Source of the DNA: Methanosarcina barkeri MS
Lineage (GTDB): Archaea > Halobacteriota > Methanosarcinia > Methanosarcinales > Methanosarcinaceae
Length of the DNA stretch: 64,000 nucleotides
Direction of reading: 5' to 3'
NCBI RefSeq assembly: GCF_000970025.1
Contig: NZ_CP009528.1
Location: 434,001 to 498,000, forward strand
In this document: in pieces, positions 9,745 to 18,424 of the stretch
How the letters are laid out: the number at the start of each line of letters is the position of its first letter
How positions within the stretch are numbered: the first letter of the stretch is position 1
Translations under genes and position numbers: made by a program
Notes under the pieces: model-generated
Told to the model about the DNA's origin: nothing
Databases searched by the model: none
What the model saw: the letters and a program-made list of their open reading frames with translations, nothing else

Positions 9745-9974
9745 ATAATTATAACTCAATTTGACAGAAGCATACATTTTCCAATACATAGATGGAATTT
9801 GTATTTTTATCATTTCTCTATACTTTTTGCAATTTATAATTTTATGGCGTATTTTTAGATTTTTGTTATTCTTCGTTTTCTCAAAGATTTGTGCCGGTGC
9901 AATGAATTTCTTTTTTGTATCCAGTTTACACCTTTTAGTCCTGAATTCTGATTTATTCATTTTCTCAAAGGCTT

Positions 9975-10480
9975 CTAGTTGACAGAAAGTTCAGCTTTGC
10001 TTTTTACTCTGGACGACAGAACTGGTACTTTCGAGCTTCTTACTACTTTTTCTGCAACACTTCCTATTAGAAACCTTTCAAGTCCGTTTGCTCCAAGGTT
10101 GCCCATCACTATCAAATCAATATTGTTACCATCACTATCAAATCAATATTGTTATTTTCTGCAAAATCAATAATTTCACTACTCAGATACTCTTCTAAAA
10201 GTACCTCTCTAATCTCTACACCTGATGTCTCTTCAATCTTCTTAATTTTAGATACTGCTTTCTACTCATCACGTTTCATCATTTTATAAATTATTTTATA
10301 AATCGTTTCTTTACCAGCAGTCCAATTTTCAGAAATTGTAGAGTGTATATTTACCACGTAAAGAGCGTGGACAATAGCTCTGCTAAGTTTTGCAAACTCA
10401 ATACCGTGAGAAATGGCCCTCTGAGTATTCTCAGATCCATCTGTTGCAATAACTATATTTCAAAAAAGTTATCTCTCCAT
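9975..10480 (-). pseudogene. Broken universal stress protein gene (uspA family)
   Basis: Reading from the ATG at 10480 gives MER*LF*NIVIATDGSENTQ and later a canonical UspA end ([20 protein letters not shown], with the Gly/Ser nucleotide-loop pattern). Three in-frame stops interrupt it (10469-10471 TAA, 10460-10462 TGA, 10262-10264 TAG); each becomes Gln, Arg and Gln by a single T-to-C change. In addition a 26-bp tandem duplication (10103-10128 and 10129-10154) shifts the frame within the NNIDLIVMG motif. Removing one copy restores the reading frame to the stop at 9975. The gene is dead in this genome unless the sequence is wrong. Confidence 0.88.
10103..10154. repeat. 26-bp tandem duplication inside the uspA pseudogene
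   Basis: Two perfect 26-base copies lie head to tail. Since 26 is not a multiple of three, the duplication is frame-breaking. Confidence 0.95.
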
Positions 10481-10688
10481 ATTTTATCCCCCATCCTATC
10501 CCCCCATCCACTTCACATAAAAATACCGATATGACAGAATCAAAATAATTTAGTTATAATAGACTAATTCATATACTCAATAGGTTTGAGCTTTAAATTA
10601 TAATTATTCTTTAACAATTAAGGTAAGGTTCAAAAATTATAAAACTGCACGAAAAACCGTGCGGGTATATTTCAAAAAATAGAGGACT

Positions 10689-10708
10689 GTAGCCTTTTTA
10701 AAGGCTAC
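10689..10708. terminator. Hairpin downstream of the COG1361 gene
   Basis: GTAGCCTTT and AAAGGCTAC form a perfect 9-bp stem with a two-base loop, about 33 bases past the stop of the minus-strand gene that ends at 10741. A second small stem (GCACG/CGTGC) is at 10648-10663. Probably a 3'-end or processing signal. Confidence 0.5.
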
Positions 10709-10740
10709 GTGCATACTTTCTTTTTCTGTGTCTTTTTGTT

Positions 10741-11799
10741 TCAATCCTGTTTCTTTCTTCTGAACATGATAAAACAGACAGCTAGAACCATTGTAATGCC
10801 TGTCCCAAGCTCAAATCCAGGAAGAGACTGTTTTGCTTCCTTAACTTCGGTATTAACCTCGATAGTATCCGAAGTCTGGTCATGCCCGTCAGTATCTTCA
10901 TAGAAAATTTCGCTACTTATAGAGTATGGCTTTGCGGTTGCAGTTTCATCTACATCCATATCAAAAACAGCAACTTCACTGTCTCCGGGTTTCAGAGTTC
11001 CAAGGTAAGCCTGGTCATCAGTGGTACTGAATGGATCAGATGCACTGATTCTAACAGTTGAATCTTTTGCAGTTTCTTCTCCTGTGTTTTTATATGTGAC
11101 GTAAAGCATCCCACCATCATCGGGGTAAAGGTCACCTGTTACGTTTGTAACTTCAAAGTAAGGTTCCTTCTTGACTTCGATGTTTATGGTCTGCGTCTGA
11201 GTCTTATTTTCATACCAGAGACCAACTTCCTTATTTGTCACAAGGCCTGTAACGCTGTCAAAATCGTCTCCGCCTACCTGGACATTGTTCTGGTACTGAT
11301 ACGAAAGATCGAGATTCAGGGGATATACGCCGGCAGGAGTATCTTTGTTAATCTCAATTGTAAACTGCGTGGGACTTACACTCTGTTTTCCCTGCTTGAG
11401 AGTACCAGCTTCTTGGGGTCCAGACTTAACTTTAATGTTAGGATTATCAGATTTAAGGGTTGCAAGAATGCCTATTGCTGTCGTAGCCTGCGCTTCATAC
11501 TGCATCTCTGACTGCTGTAGCATTTCATCTGCATAATTTCCAATATCTGCATCTTTTTCAGATTTAAAGCCGGAAATTTCACCCTTATTCATCATATTTA
11601 GATTAAGAGTTACAGTATCTCCTCTAGAGTACTGATCGTCTCCAACAAGTGTTGCATTAAGGTCAGGCCCTCCGTATACTGAGTAGTAGTTTTCACTAAT
11701 ATCAAAATTATCTGGTACAGCTGCCTGCGCTGGGAAGACTGCCCAGCAAAGGATCAGAAGCGTCGTGACAGTAATAAATAATCCATTTTTATTATTCAT
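10741..11799 (-). CDS. Secreted COG1361 (S-layer-domain-like) protein with a PGF-CTERM-like tail
   Basis: A 352-residue exported protein: signal peptide (GLFITVTTLLILCWAVFPAQA), then beta-rich CARDB/NPCBM-like repeats (EVTNVTGDLYPDDGGMLYVT, YKNTGEETAKDSTVRIS), then SLPGFELGTGITMVLAVCFI followed by RRKK. Pro-Gly-Phe, a hydrophobic helix and basic end are the PGF-CTERM sorting signal that archaeosortase cleaves for lipid attachment. I prefer the ATG at 11799 because AGGTGATGA lies at correct spacing before it; the frame opens at 11826. It is a diverged paralog of the gene just upstream and overlaps it by 8 bases, so it is co-translated. It may be an outer partner of the RND exporter; that is inference. 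Confidence 0.82.
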   Translation of the reverse strand: MNNKNGLFITVTTLLILCWAVFPAQAAVPDNFDISENYYSVYGGPDLNATLVGDDQYSRGDTVTLNLNMMNKGEISGFKSEKDADIGNYADEMLQQSEMQYEAQATTAIGILATLKSDNPNIKVKSGPQEAGTLKQGKQSVSPTQFTIEINKDTPAGVYPLNLDLSYQYQNNVQVGGDDFDSVTGLVTNKEVGLWYENKTQTQTINIEVKKEPYFEVTNVTGDLYPDDGGMLYVTYKNTGEETAKDSTVRISASDPFSTTDDQAYLGTLKPGDSEVAVFDMDVDETATAKPYSISSEIFYEDTDGHDQTSDTIEVNTEVKEAKQSLPGFELGTGITMVLAVCFIMFRRKKQD

Positions 11800-12934
11800 T
11801 TTCATCACCTGATACATTCTCGTCATTCTGGTTTCTTTTCCGGTGTACGCTTACTATCTGGTAAAGGGCGATAACTATAATCAATAAAATTGCTATTCCT
11901 GTTATGCTGAATTTTTGTTCTGTTGCTTTAAGAGGTAAGTCTACTTTCATACTTTCTGAAAATTTAGTATCTCCGTCGTCATCAAGATATTTTATTTCAC
12001 TGTTGACTCCATACTTTTTCACAATAGCATCCGAATCGGCCTTAACTTCAAAACTGGCAGTTTTTTCTTCTCCAGGGTCAATATCCCCTAATCTTACCGT
12101 AGCTTTTTCAGTGCTTAGAGGGCTCATCACAATTATCCGAGCAAAAGCGTCTTTTGCTACGGTTTCTCTTGTATTTTTATAAGTAACATTAACAACCTTA
12201 CTTTCACCCTGCATAAGGTTGCCAGAGACGTTGGTTACTTCGAATTTAGGTTCACTTTTTATGGAAATAGGTATTTTGAGAGTTTCTGTTTTCGTTTTGT
12301 ATTCTCTTGCATAGTCTACATCAGTAATCCCGAGATTTACTGCATCCGCAGTTACAGTTCGGACATTTGACTGGTATTGATAGGTCACTGGAAGAAGAAG
12401 TTCGTAATTTCCAGAAGGTGCATTGCCATCAACTTTTATTGAGTAACTAAGAAGTGCTATATGTCCGGTTTCAAGTTCTTCAAGGTTCTGGAAATTGCCT
12501 GTCGACTCTACTTCAATGTACTTCGTTTCTGATTGAAGAGTAGCTTCTATATTTTTTGCTGTCGTACATTCTTCTTCTTCTCCCATCTCTTTCAGTGCAA
12601 TTGTTTCTTCAATGGAATCGTTTATTCTTTTCTGATTTGCGTTTAACCTCTTAAAACCAGATATAGATCCTGCATTTGCAATTTTTATCTTCAGATCTGC
12701 AGTTTCTCCCCTTTCAAGCACGGGATCTCCTGTAATTGACGCCTGTATTACTGGCGCTCCGTAACTTTTGTAGTAATCTACAGTATACCCATGATCTAGA
12801 GCAATGAAGTTGGTTTCATCATCTTCCCCGAGAGCTGGGAGTGCAGTCACTGATACTATTAATAGAATTAACGCAAACGTAGTAATTTTCGTAATCATGC
12901 TTTGCCTTAATTTTGTTATGGGCACTCGTATCAT
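11792..12934 (-). CDS. Secreted COG1361-like protein with C-terminal membrane anchor
   Basis: A 380-residue protein with signal peptide (ITTFALILLIVSVTALPALG), the same beta-sandwich architecture as its downstream paralog (FEVTNVSGNLMQGESKVVNV, TYKNTRETVAKDAFARI), and a C-terminal membrane helix (SITGIAILLIIVIALYQIV) ending in a charged tail. It lacks the PGF motif of the paralog. Its ATG overlaps the RND gene stop by four bases (ATGA), so translation is coupled. An inner ATG at residue 13 would also leave an intact signal peptide. Function unknown; genomic linkage to RND exporters suggests an envelope adaptor role. Confidence 0.8.
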   Translation of the reverse strand: MIRVPITKLRQSMITKITTFALILLIVSVTALPALGEDDETNFIALDHGYTVDYYKSYGAPVIQASITGDPVLERGETADLKIKIANAGSISGFKRLNANQKRINDSIEETIALKEMGEEEECTTAKNIEATLQSETKYIEVESTGNFQNLEELETGHIALLSYSIKVDGNAPSGNYELLLPVTYQYQSNVRTVTADAVNLGITDVDYAREYKTKTETLKIPISIKSEPKFEVTNVSGNLMQGESKVVNVTYKNTRETVAKDAFARIIVMSPLSTEKATVRLGDIDPGEEKTASFEVKADSDAIVKKYGVNSEIKYLDDDGDTKFSESMKVDLPLKATEQKFSITGIAILLIIVIALYQIVSVHRKRNQNDENVSGDENE

Positions 12935-15177
12935 ATCTTGGCCCCCTGAATTTGCTTTTTTGTCTCTGTCTGTTTTTCTGCTTTCCTAGCTCCTTTTCTT
13001 TTATCGCGCCAGGTATCAAAAGTAATCATAAGTGGGGGGAAGACTACAAATGTTGCCAGGAGAGCCAGCAAGACATCGATAACCGTAACTGTACCGAAGT
13101 CGGTTATTATGGGGAAAGGAGAAGCCAGCAGGGCCATAAACCCGAATACTGTCGTGGCTCCTGAAGCAACAATTGCACTTCCTATTTTGGAACTGGTCAT
13201 CAGAATAGCTTCTAAAGGACTTGCACCTTTCTCCTTTTCTTCAAAGTAACGCTCCATCATGAGGATAGCATATTCTGACCCTACTCCCAGTATCAGAGCT
13301 CCCAGGGTCGCTGTGAGGGGAGTATAACTGATATTAAGAAGGCTCATAACTCCGCCTGACCAGCCAATAACTATTAGCATTGGGATTACAGGAACCAGGG
13401 CTTTCACCCAATCTTTGTATACAATAAGAAGTCCTGCGAGCACGAGAATCAGGCCAAGGAAAGTCATTGCTATTCTTCCGCTGGTAAGAGCAGAGATAAC
13501 CTCTATATACACAACCGAGTTTCCGGTAATCGTGACAGTAGTGCCTGGTGGAGCCGGCATCCACTGCATATCTTGCTTGACAATATTCCTGAGTTCTTCA
13601 ATACCTGTTACTTTTATGTCCGCAACCGCATTCCCGATGTCGAAGTTCAGGAGAAGCATATTATTTCCGTATATATAGTGGTCTTTCTGTGACTCAGGGA
13701 TTTCAGAGTAAATATCCTTTATTTCCTGGCTGGTATCTGGAATTACCCCTCCATTGTATTCCTTTACAAGATCTACAATGCTCGAAGAGCCGTAAATGTG
13801 GCTATTGGACTCTGCTTCATGTTCGGAAAACTGATCAATCCACTTAAGAACATCCGGATCAGCTACATCCTTAACCTTGATGATAAGGTTTAATTCATCG
13901 CTATCACCCATGATATCTCCCATATGGTGAAGATTCACGAGTGCAGGCATGTCCTGAGGCACAAAGGTTTCAACATCAGTCTGAATAGGCACAGATCTGT
14001 CAAGGTAAAGGCCTCCAACGCAGAGCAAGAGTGCAACTCCAAGTACGACAACATCATATTTGATAGTCAGGCTTGTAGTTTTCTGGAGAATCCTCCCTAT
14101 TAGACGCCCGCTTTCGTCTCCGTCCTCAGACTTTTTCTTCTTTTCCGGATTTGCAGGTTTTATCTTACTTAACGCCTTCCTCAGGGGGTTTTTATCCGAG
14201 TATTTGTCAAATAAAGAAATCGTTATAACCCCTACGAAGATAGCGGAGAAGTAACACATTAAAATGCCTATCATGAGCAATTTACCAAAATCCCGGATCA
14301 TTGGTACTGTAGATGTAAAAAGAGAAATAAAGCCAAGGGCTGTCATCACCAGAGCGGTGAGGACTGCAGGCCCGGTATGCTTTACGGTTTCTATAACTGC
14401 TGCTTTTTTGTTTCCTTTTTCCTGCAGTTCCTCCTCAAGTCGGTTATGGAACTGAATAGCATAATCAATTCCCAAGCCTATAAGGATAGGGAATGCAGCC
14501 ATGGAAACCATGGACATGGGAATTCCTACATAACCCATAGCTCCAAAGGTATAAACAATACCAAGAAGAACTATCGGCAGAGGGAGAAGACACCAGCGAA
14601 CGTGCCTGAATACTATAAGCAGTACAATAACCATGAAAACCGCTGAAAGTCCTAGAAGCACTCCCATACTGGAATTCATTTCATCGTTCATGGAAACTAC
14701 GAATGCTGGATCACCAGTAACAATAATGTTGTAGGAAGGTGGAAAATCCGCCAGCGAAACAGCCTCTTTAGTGGAAGCAAGGATATCTTCCTTATTATCT
14801 TCACTAGCTGAACCGGCCATGACTACCGAAATTATCATATGAGTATTGTCAGGAATAAGCTGGCCGAAAATATCAGGGTTTCCGTCTACAATGGCTTTTA
14901 TTTCTTCATCGGTATCAGGGATTTTAGATTTCCCTGTCATCTTATAATTGATTTGTTTGATCAGTGAAGCGGGGCTTGTAGTTTCAATTACCCCATTGGT
15001 TGCCTGGACCTGATGTTCTAGCCTGTCTACAGCTTTCATCACGTCAGCAGTTTCTACATCGTTGCCCTCTACCATTACCACAATAGATTGTGTCTGGAAA
15101 ATTTTTTGATAAAGGTGATCATAATCCTGGTAGAGAGGAGAGTCTTTTCCGACAAAGGTTTCTGTTCCTGATTCCAT
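12931..15177 (-). CDS. RND superfamily exporter (HAE3/MMPL type)
   Basis: From the first in-frame ATG (15177) the protein has 748 residues with two RND halves, each an extracytoplasmic domain followed by a helix bundle (GLSAVFMVIVLLIVFRHVR, LGIDYAIQFHNRLEEEL; second half LILGVGSEYAILMMERYFEE). The coding frame clearly continues upstream: FIQNNRFSVLLIALLCIVIATQ, the expected first membrane helix, is encoded between 15177 and 15291, but no ATG, GTG or TTG starts it. An ATT at 15291 behind an AGGGG sequence is the best candidate (786 residues). Otherwise a one-base change has uncoupled the ATG at 15305. HAE3 proteins move lipids, hopanoids or hydrophobic compounds; substrate unknown here. Confidence 0.88.
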   Translation of the reverse strand: MESGTETFVGKDSPLYQDYDHLYQKIFQTQSIVVMVEGNDVETADVMKAVDRLEHQVQATNGVIETTSPASLIKQINYKMTGKSKIPDTDEEIKAIVDGNPDIFGQLIPDNTHMIISVVMAGSASEDNKEDILASTKEAVSLADFPPSYNIIVTGDPAFVVSMNDEMNSSMGVLLGLSAVFMVIVLLIVFRHVRWCLLPLPIVLLGIVYTFGAMGYVGIPMSMVSMAAFPILIGLGIDYAIQFHNRLEEELQEKGNKKAAVIETVKHTGPAVLTALVMTALGFISLFTSTVPMIRDFGKLLMIGILMCYFSAIFVGVITISLFDKYSDKNPLRKALSKIKPANPEKKKKSEDGDESGRLIGRILQKTTSLTIKYDVVVLGVALLLCVGGLYLDRSVPIQTDVETFVPQDMPALVNLHHMGDIMGDSDELNLIIKVKDVADPDVLKWIDQFSEHEAESNSHIYGSSSIVDLVKEYNGGVIPDTSQEIKDIYSEIPESQKDHYIYGNNMLLLNFDIGNAVADIKVTGIEELRNIVKQDMQWMPAPPGTTVTITGNSVVYIEVISALTSGRIAMTFLGLILVLAGLLIVYKDWVKALVPVIPMLIVIGWSGGVMSLLNISYTPLTATLGALILGVGSEYAILMMERYFEEKEKGASPLEAILMTSSKIGSAIVASGATTVFGFMALLASPFPIITDFGTVTVIDVLLALLATFVVFPPLMITFDTWRDKRKGARKAEKQTETKKQIQGAKI

Positions 15178-15351
15178 TTCAATGAGTTGAGCTCCCTGCG
15201 TTGCTATAACTATACACAGTAAAGCTATCAGGAGTACGGAAAAACGGTTATTCTGAATAAAAAGTCCCAGTTTTTCAAAAAATTTAGTAATAGTGGATTC
15301 CCCTCATAGTTTTTAATATGAAATGCAATTGGAAGTTGGCGCACGTATTGA

Positions 15352-15598
15352 ACTTGCCTTTTTTTCTCTGGGCTGAAGGCTCATTATCTAGCATTTGTGT
15401 ACATTTATAATACTTGCCTTTTTTCTCTCTGGGCCGAAGGCCCAATTATCTAATATTTGCATACATTTCAATAATACTTGCCTTTTTTCTCTCTACGCTG
15501 AAGGCTTATTATCTAAGGTTTGCATACATTTAAATAATATTTGCCTTTTTTCTCTCTATAATGAAGGCTTATTATCTATTATTTGTATAAATTTTAAT
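15352..15598. repeat. Four tandem repeats of about 62 bp between the RND operon and the TrmB gene
   Basis: Four diverged copies begin with ACTTGCCTTTTTTCTC and continue with a centre like GGGCCGAAGGCCC or ACGCTGAAGGC, then TTATCTA and TTTGCATACATTT. The second copy has a perfect GGGCC/GGCCC core palindrome. The array occupies most of the divergent promoter region. Confidence 0.85.
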
Positions 15599-15693
15599 AC
15601 TTATACTATTTTGCTAAAATTATACTATTTTGCGGCAAATCTTCTGTGACTTAGATCTTTTGACGTATACAAACAGAAAAGATTTAAATCTAT

Positions 15694-15712
15694 TGTTACA
15701 TTAGGGGTAACA
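15694..15712. promoter_or_regulatory. Inverted repeat overlapping the TrmB ribosome-binding site
   Basis: TGTTAC and GTAACA are separated by seven bases that contain the AGGGG ribosome-binding sequence. The site ends one base before the TrmB start codon. Its placement would suit autoregulation by TrmB, but no binding data exist. Confidence 0.4.
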
Positions 15713-15713
15713 G

Positions 15714-16475
15714 ATGGTATTACAAACTAATCTTCAATTAATTCGTAACCTTGAAAAGCTAGGGCTAACCGAGAATGAAGCAAAAACATATATTGGGCTC
15801 GTAAGTTTGAGAGAGGCTACAGCCCGCGAAATTCATGAACTTACAAATGTGCCAAGAGCCAAGATATATGAAATTCTTAAAGTACTTGCGAAAAAAGGCT
15901 ATCTGGAAGTGAGACAGGGATCTCCAACGTATTTCCGAGCAGTTGATCCTAAAAAGGTAATCGGAGAAATAAAAAATGAGTTCTTAAACTGTGCAATCGA
16001 GACACTTAGCCAGTTCAATGAATTGAGTTATGAACTTCCAAAAACTTCTCCTGTATGGTATATCCAGAGTGATTGGGGAATAAAGAACCGGATACGTGAA
16101 ATTATGGCCGGAGTAAAAGACGAATTGATTATTTTTTCGTCCAACCCTGAGTTACTCAAGGAATTTAAGCAGGAAATCAAAAAACTAGAAAAAACTTGTA
16201 ATCTAATTCTTATCGTTGATGAACTGGATAGTTTCAGGTCACTTCCTTTTGAGTTCAAAGAAACTAATAAAGAGTTTACGGATTTCATGAATAACATTGT
16301 AATTGATGGCATCCAGTATAAAGAAGAATTTTTTATGATTGCCGATGGAAAGGAATCAATAGGGGTTCACAGCGCAGGAAACAAAAGAGAAGCAGTGATA
16401 ATCAAACTGCCGATTGTCTCTTATATGCAAAAAATGATCTATGAGAGAGTGCTTGAACCAGGTTTTATCAAATAA
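15714..16475 (+). CDS. TrmB-family transcription regulator
   Basis: A 253-residue protein. Residues ~8-75 form the TrmB HTH (LEKLGLTENEAKTYIGLVSL, then VPRAKIYEILKVLAKKGYL). The C-terminal part (SPVWYIQSDWGIKNRIREIM, DELIIFSSNPELLKEF) resembles the PLD-like regulator domain that binds effectors in TrmB proteins. It is transcribed away from the RND/COG1361 operon across the 62-bp repeats, so it is the likely regulator of that operon. ATG at 15714 with AGGGG in front. Ligand unknown; sugar ligands of classical TrmB cannot be assumed. Confidence 0.85.
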   Translation: MVLQTNLQLIRNLEKLGLTENEAKTYIGLVSLREATAREIHELTNVPRAKIYEILKVLAKKGYLEVRQGSPTYFRAVDPKKVIGEIKNEFLNCAIETLSQFNELSYELPKTSPVWYIQSDWGIKNRIREIMAGVKDELIIFSSNPELLKEFKQEIKKLEKTCNLILIVDELDSFRSLPFEFKETNKEFTDFMNNIVIDGIQYKEEFFMIADGKESIGVHSAGNKREAVIIKLPIVSYMQKMIYERVLEPGFIK

Positions 16476-16628
16476 GACAGATAACCAGCATATCAGTAAG
16501 AACTCCCTAATTTTCTCAAAATCTCTTAATGCTTCTGTGAGTACTGATATAAAGCAGGAGTTTGCTAGCTTTTTAAAGGTTATTTTTTCTCTTTGAAGAT
16601 AGAATAAACTCTTTCGGGTACCATTACT

Positions 16629-16684
16629 ATAATCAGAAAACAATCATTCTATAAATATAATCAGAAAACAATCACTCTATAAAT
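16629..16684. repeat. 28-bp direct repeat, two copies
   Basis: Two adjacent copies of a 28-base unit starting ATAATCAGAAAACAATCA differ at one position. They lie 70-130 bases before the metallo-hydrolase start. The rest of the 280-base gap after the TrmB gene holds nothing recognisable. Confidence 0.85.
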
Positions 16685-16755
16685 ATAATCGTGAAATCAT
16701 TGTTCTCTAAGGTTTTCTCATTAAACTCAGTTACAGAAGTCCACAGGTGTATGAA

Positions 16756-17418
16756 ATGAACCGAGTAAAGATTGGAAATGTTACAATTAAGTGGTTGGGT
16801 CACTCTGGCTTTTTACTTGAGGGGGATGAAAAGAAGATTTATATTGATCCCTATGACCTCAGTGAAGAGCCAGCTTTTGAAGATAAAGCTGATATCCTGT
16901 TAATTACTCATGAGCACTTTGACCACTGCAGCCCTGATGATATCCGAAAGGTCCGGCGGTCGGACTCAACCACCCTGATCCCTGAAAATTTATCTCTGCA
17001 ATTCAAGGGAGACGCAAGGCGGGTTGCTGAGGGAGATGTGCTGGCCGATGGGCTTGAAATAAAGGGAACCCGAATTGAAGTAGTTCCGGCTTATAACCTC
17101 GATAAACCTTATCATCCCCATGGATTAGGAGTAGGGTATATAGTGGAACTTGGAGGAATTCGGATTTATCATGCAGGAGACTGTGACTTTATCCCTGAGA
17201 TAAAAAATATAAAGGCAGATGTTGCTCTCTTGCCTATAGGGGGTACATACACAATGGACGAAGAGGAAGCAGCAAGTGCAGCCGCAGCTATTTCCCCAAA
17301 AGACGTAATTCCAATGCACTACGGAAAACCAGATATAACAGATGGGAACCCCGAAAAGTTTAAAACTCTTGTACACGGCAAGAACCCAAATATCAATGTG
17401 ATTATTCTTAATTCCTGA
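16756..17418 (+). CDS. Metallo-beta-lactamase-fold metal-dependent hydrolase (UPF0173-like)
   Basis: A 220-residue protein with the metallo-beta-lactamase pattern: KWLGHSGFLLEG, YIDPYDL, then the metal-binding ITHEHFDHCSPDD (HxHxDH), IYHAGDCDFIPE and VIPMHYG with the remaining ligands. Short size and layout match the UPF0173/YtkL-type hydrolases of unknown substrate. The frame opens with a GTG at 16747, but the ATG at 16756 has AGGTG at good spacing and is preferred. It is followed 60 bases later by rnp4; co-transcription is possible. Confidence 0.85.
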   Translation: MNRVKIGNVTIKWLGHSGFLLEGDEKKIYIDPYDLSEEPAFEDKADILLITHEHFDHCSPDDIRKVRRSDSTTLIPENLSLQFKGDARRVAEGDVLADGLEIKGTRIEVVPAYNLDKPYHPHGLGVGYIVELGGIRIYHAGDCDFIPEIKNIKADVALLPIGGTYTMDEEEAASAAAAISPKDVIPMHYGKPDITDGNPEKFKTLVHGKNPNINVIILNS

Positions 17419-17480
17419 TTTTGATATTTAAGAAGCTTAAAAATCAAGGTCTGAGACGAAAATGCAGGATCAATCTACCC

Positions 17481-17804
17481 ATGTCTAGAATAGCAAGAAA
17501 ACAGCAGAAGAACCTGATTCAAAGAATCGCAATCCAGCGAATGTGGCGACTTTTTGAGCTTGCAAAAAGCGAGCATGCAGAACATCCTGACCGTAGCGAG
17601 CGTTACGTGCAGCTTATCAGGAACATCTCTATGAGAAACCGGATAAGTATTCCGAGAGATATAAAAAGTAGAATTTGCAAACACTGCTACGCTTTTCTCG
17701 TGCCCGGAAAAAATGCCCGTTACAGGCTGAAGGAAGGATATATCGTTGTTTTTTGCCAGCGCTGCGGAAAAGAGATGAGGTATCCTTATAAAAAATTAAA
17801 ATAA
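17481..17804 (+). CDS. rnp4: Ribonuclease P protein component 4 (Rpr2/Rnp4)
   Basis: A 107-residue basic protein starting MSRIARKQQKNLIQRIAI, followed by the zinc-ribbon pairs ICKHCYAFLVPG and VVFCQRCGKEMRYPY (CxxC...CxxC). This is the archaeal homologue of eukaryotic Rpp21. With the RNase P RNA it matures tRNA 5' ends. I use the ATG at 17481; the frame is open further upstream but only with TTG starts, and the family begins at this MSRIARKQ. A strong hairpin terminator follows. Confidence 0.93.
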   Translation: MSRIARKQQKNLIQRIAIQRMWRLFELAKSEHAEHPDRSERYVQLIRNISMRNRISIPRDIKSRICKHCYAFLVPGKNARYRLKEGYIVVFCQRCGKEMRYPYKKLK

Positions 17805-17831
17805 AGACTAGCTGAGCTTATTAAAGCTTAC

Positions 17832-17872
17832 AAAAGCCCAGATAAAAGGATTATCAGGTATCTGGGGCTTTT
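17832..17872 (+). terminator. Hairpin terminator after rnp4
   Basis: AAAAGCCCAGATA pairs with TATCTGGGGCTTTT (one bulged G) around a short loop and runs into TTTTTT. It lies 28 bases after the rnp4 stop. Confidence 0.75.
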
Positions 17873-17956
17873 TTGACCTTTCAAGGTTTTGCAAAATCCT
17901 TTTTTCTCTGTTAACGTTTCTCTACTAACGTTTTCTATTAAGAAGCAATATAAAAT

Positions 17957-18268
17957 TTAAGCTTTAGCAGAGCTCTCCGGCCCTCGCATCTTCTTTATGG
18001 CTACAGCTATCTGTTTTGCAATAACGGTTTTCGGACCATTATCATCCACGAGCACTCTCCCGCTTACTTCCCACCAGGACTTGGGATATGCTTTATGAGG
18101 TTCTACTTCGGGATTCAGGCCAAGTTGTCGGGCTGCTTCTTTTATCTCATTAAGCTGCGGTTCCTTTATAGCATTTTTCCGGGAAATTATTCTGCCGCTG
18201 CTCCTTGATTTTGTCTGGTCGAGATATACAGGCCAGATTACAAGTTTTCCCCTATCTCTCATCATCAT
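17957..18268 (-). CDS. srp19: Signal recognition particle 19 kDa protein
   Basis: About 101-103 residues. The family pattern is clear: RDRGKLVIWPVYLDQTKSRS (RNA-binding start), GRIISRKNAIKEPQLNEIKE, and PHKAYPKSWWEVSGRVLV. Archaeal SRP19 binds 7S RNA helices 6 and 8 and helps assemble SRP54. Three consecutive methionines open the frame, so the true start may be two codons inside. The C-terminal lysine-rich end is normal for the family. It converges with rnp4. Confidence 0.95.
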   Translation of the reverse strand: MMMRDRGKLVIWPVYLDQTKSRSSGRIISRKNAIKEPQLNEIKEAARQLGLNPEVEPHKAYPKSWWEVSGRVLVDDNGPKTVIAKQIAVAIKKMRGPESSAKA

Positions 18269-18424
18269 GGTTATCTTTGTCCTAAATTGCTTTCATGAAA
18301 TTTAAAACTGCCCCGGAGACCTCTACAGACCAGGACTTTTTCCTGTTTATGAGATATTTTATTATATTGAAACTATAACCTGCAATTATTTATCTTTCCC
18401 GGACAAGTTCTGCATGGTGTTAAT

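Noticed and set aside
9761-9982. 73-residue hydrophobic plus-strand frame after the ModE-like gene
   Set aside because: AT-rich, Phe/Leu-rich low-complexity translation without a ribosome-binding site; probably non-coding.
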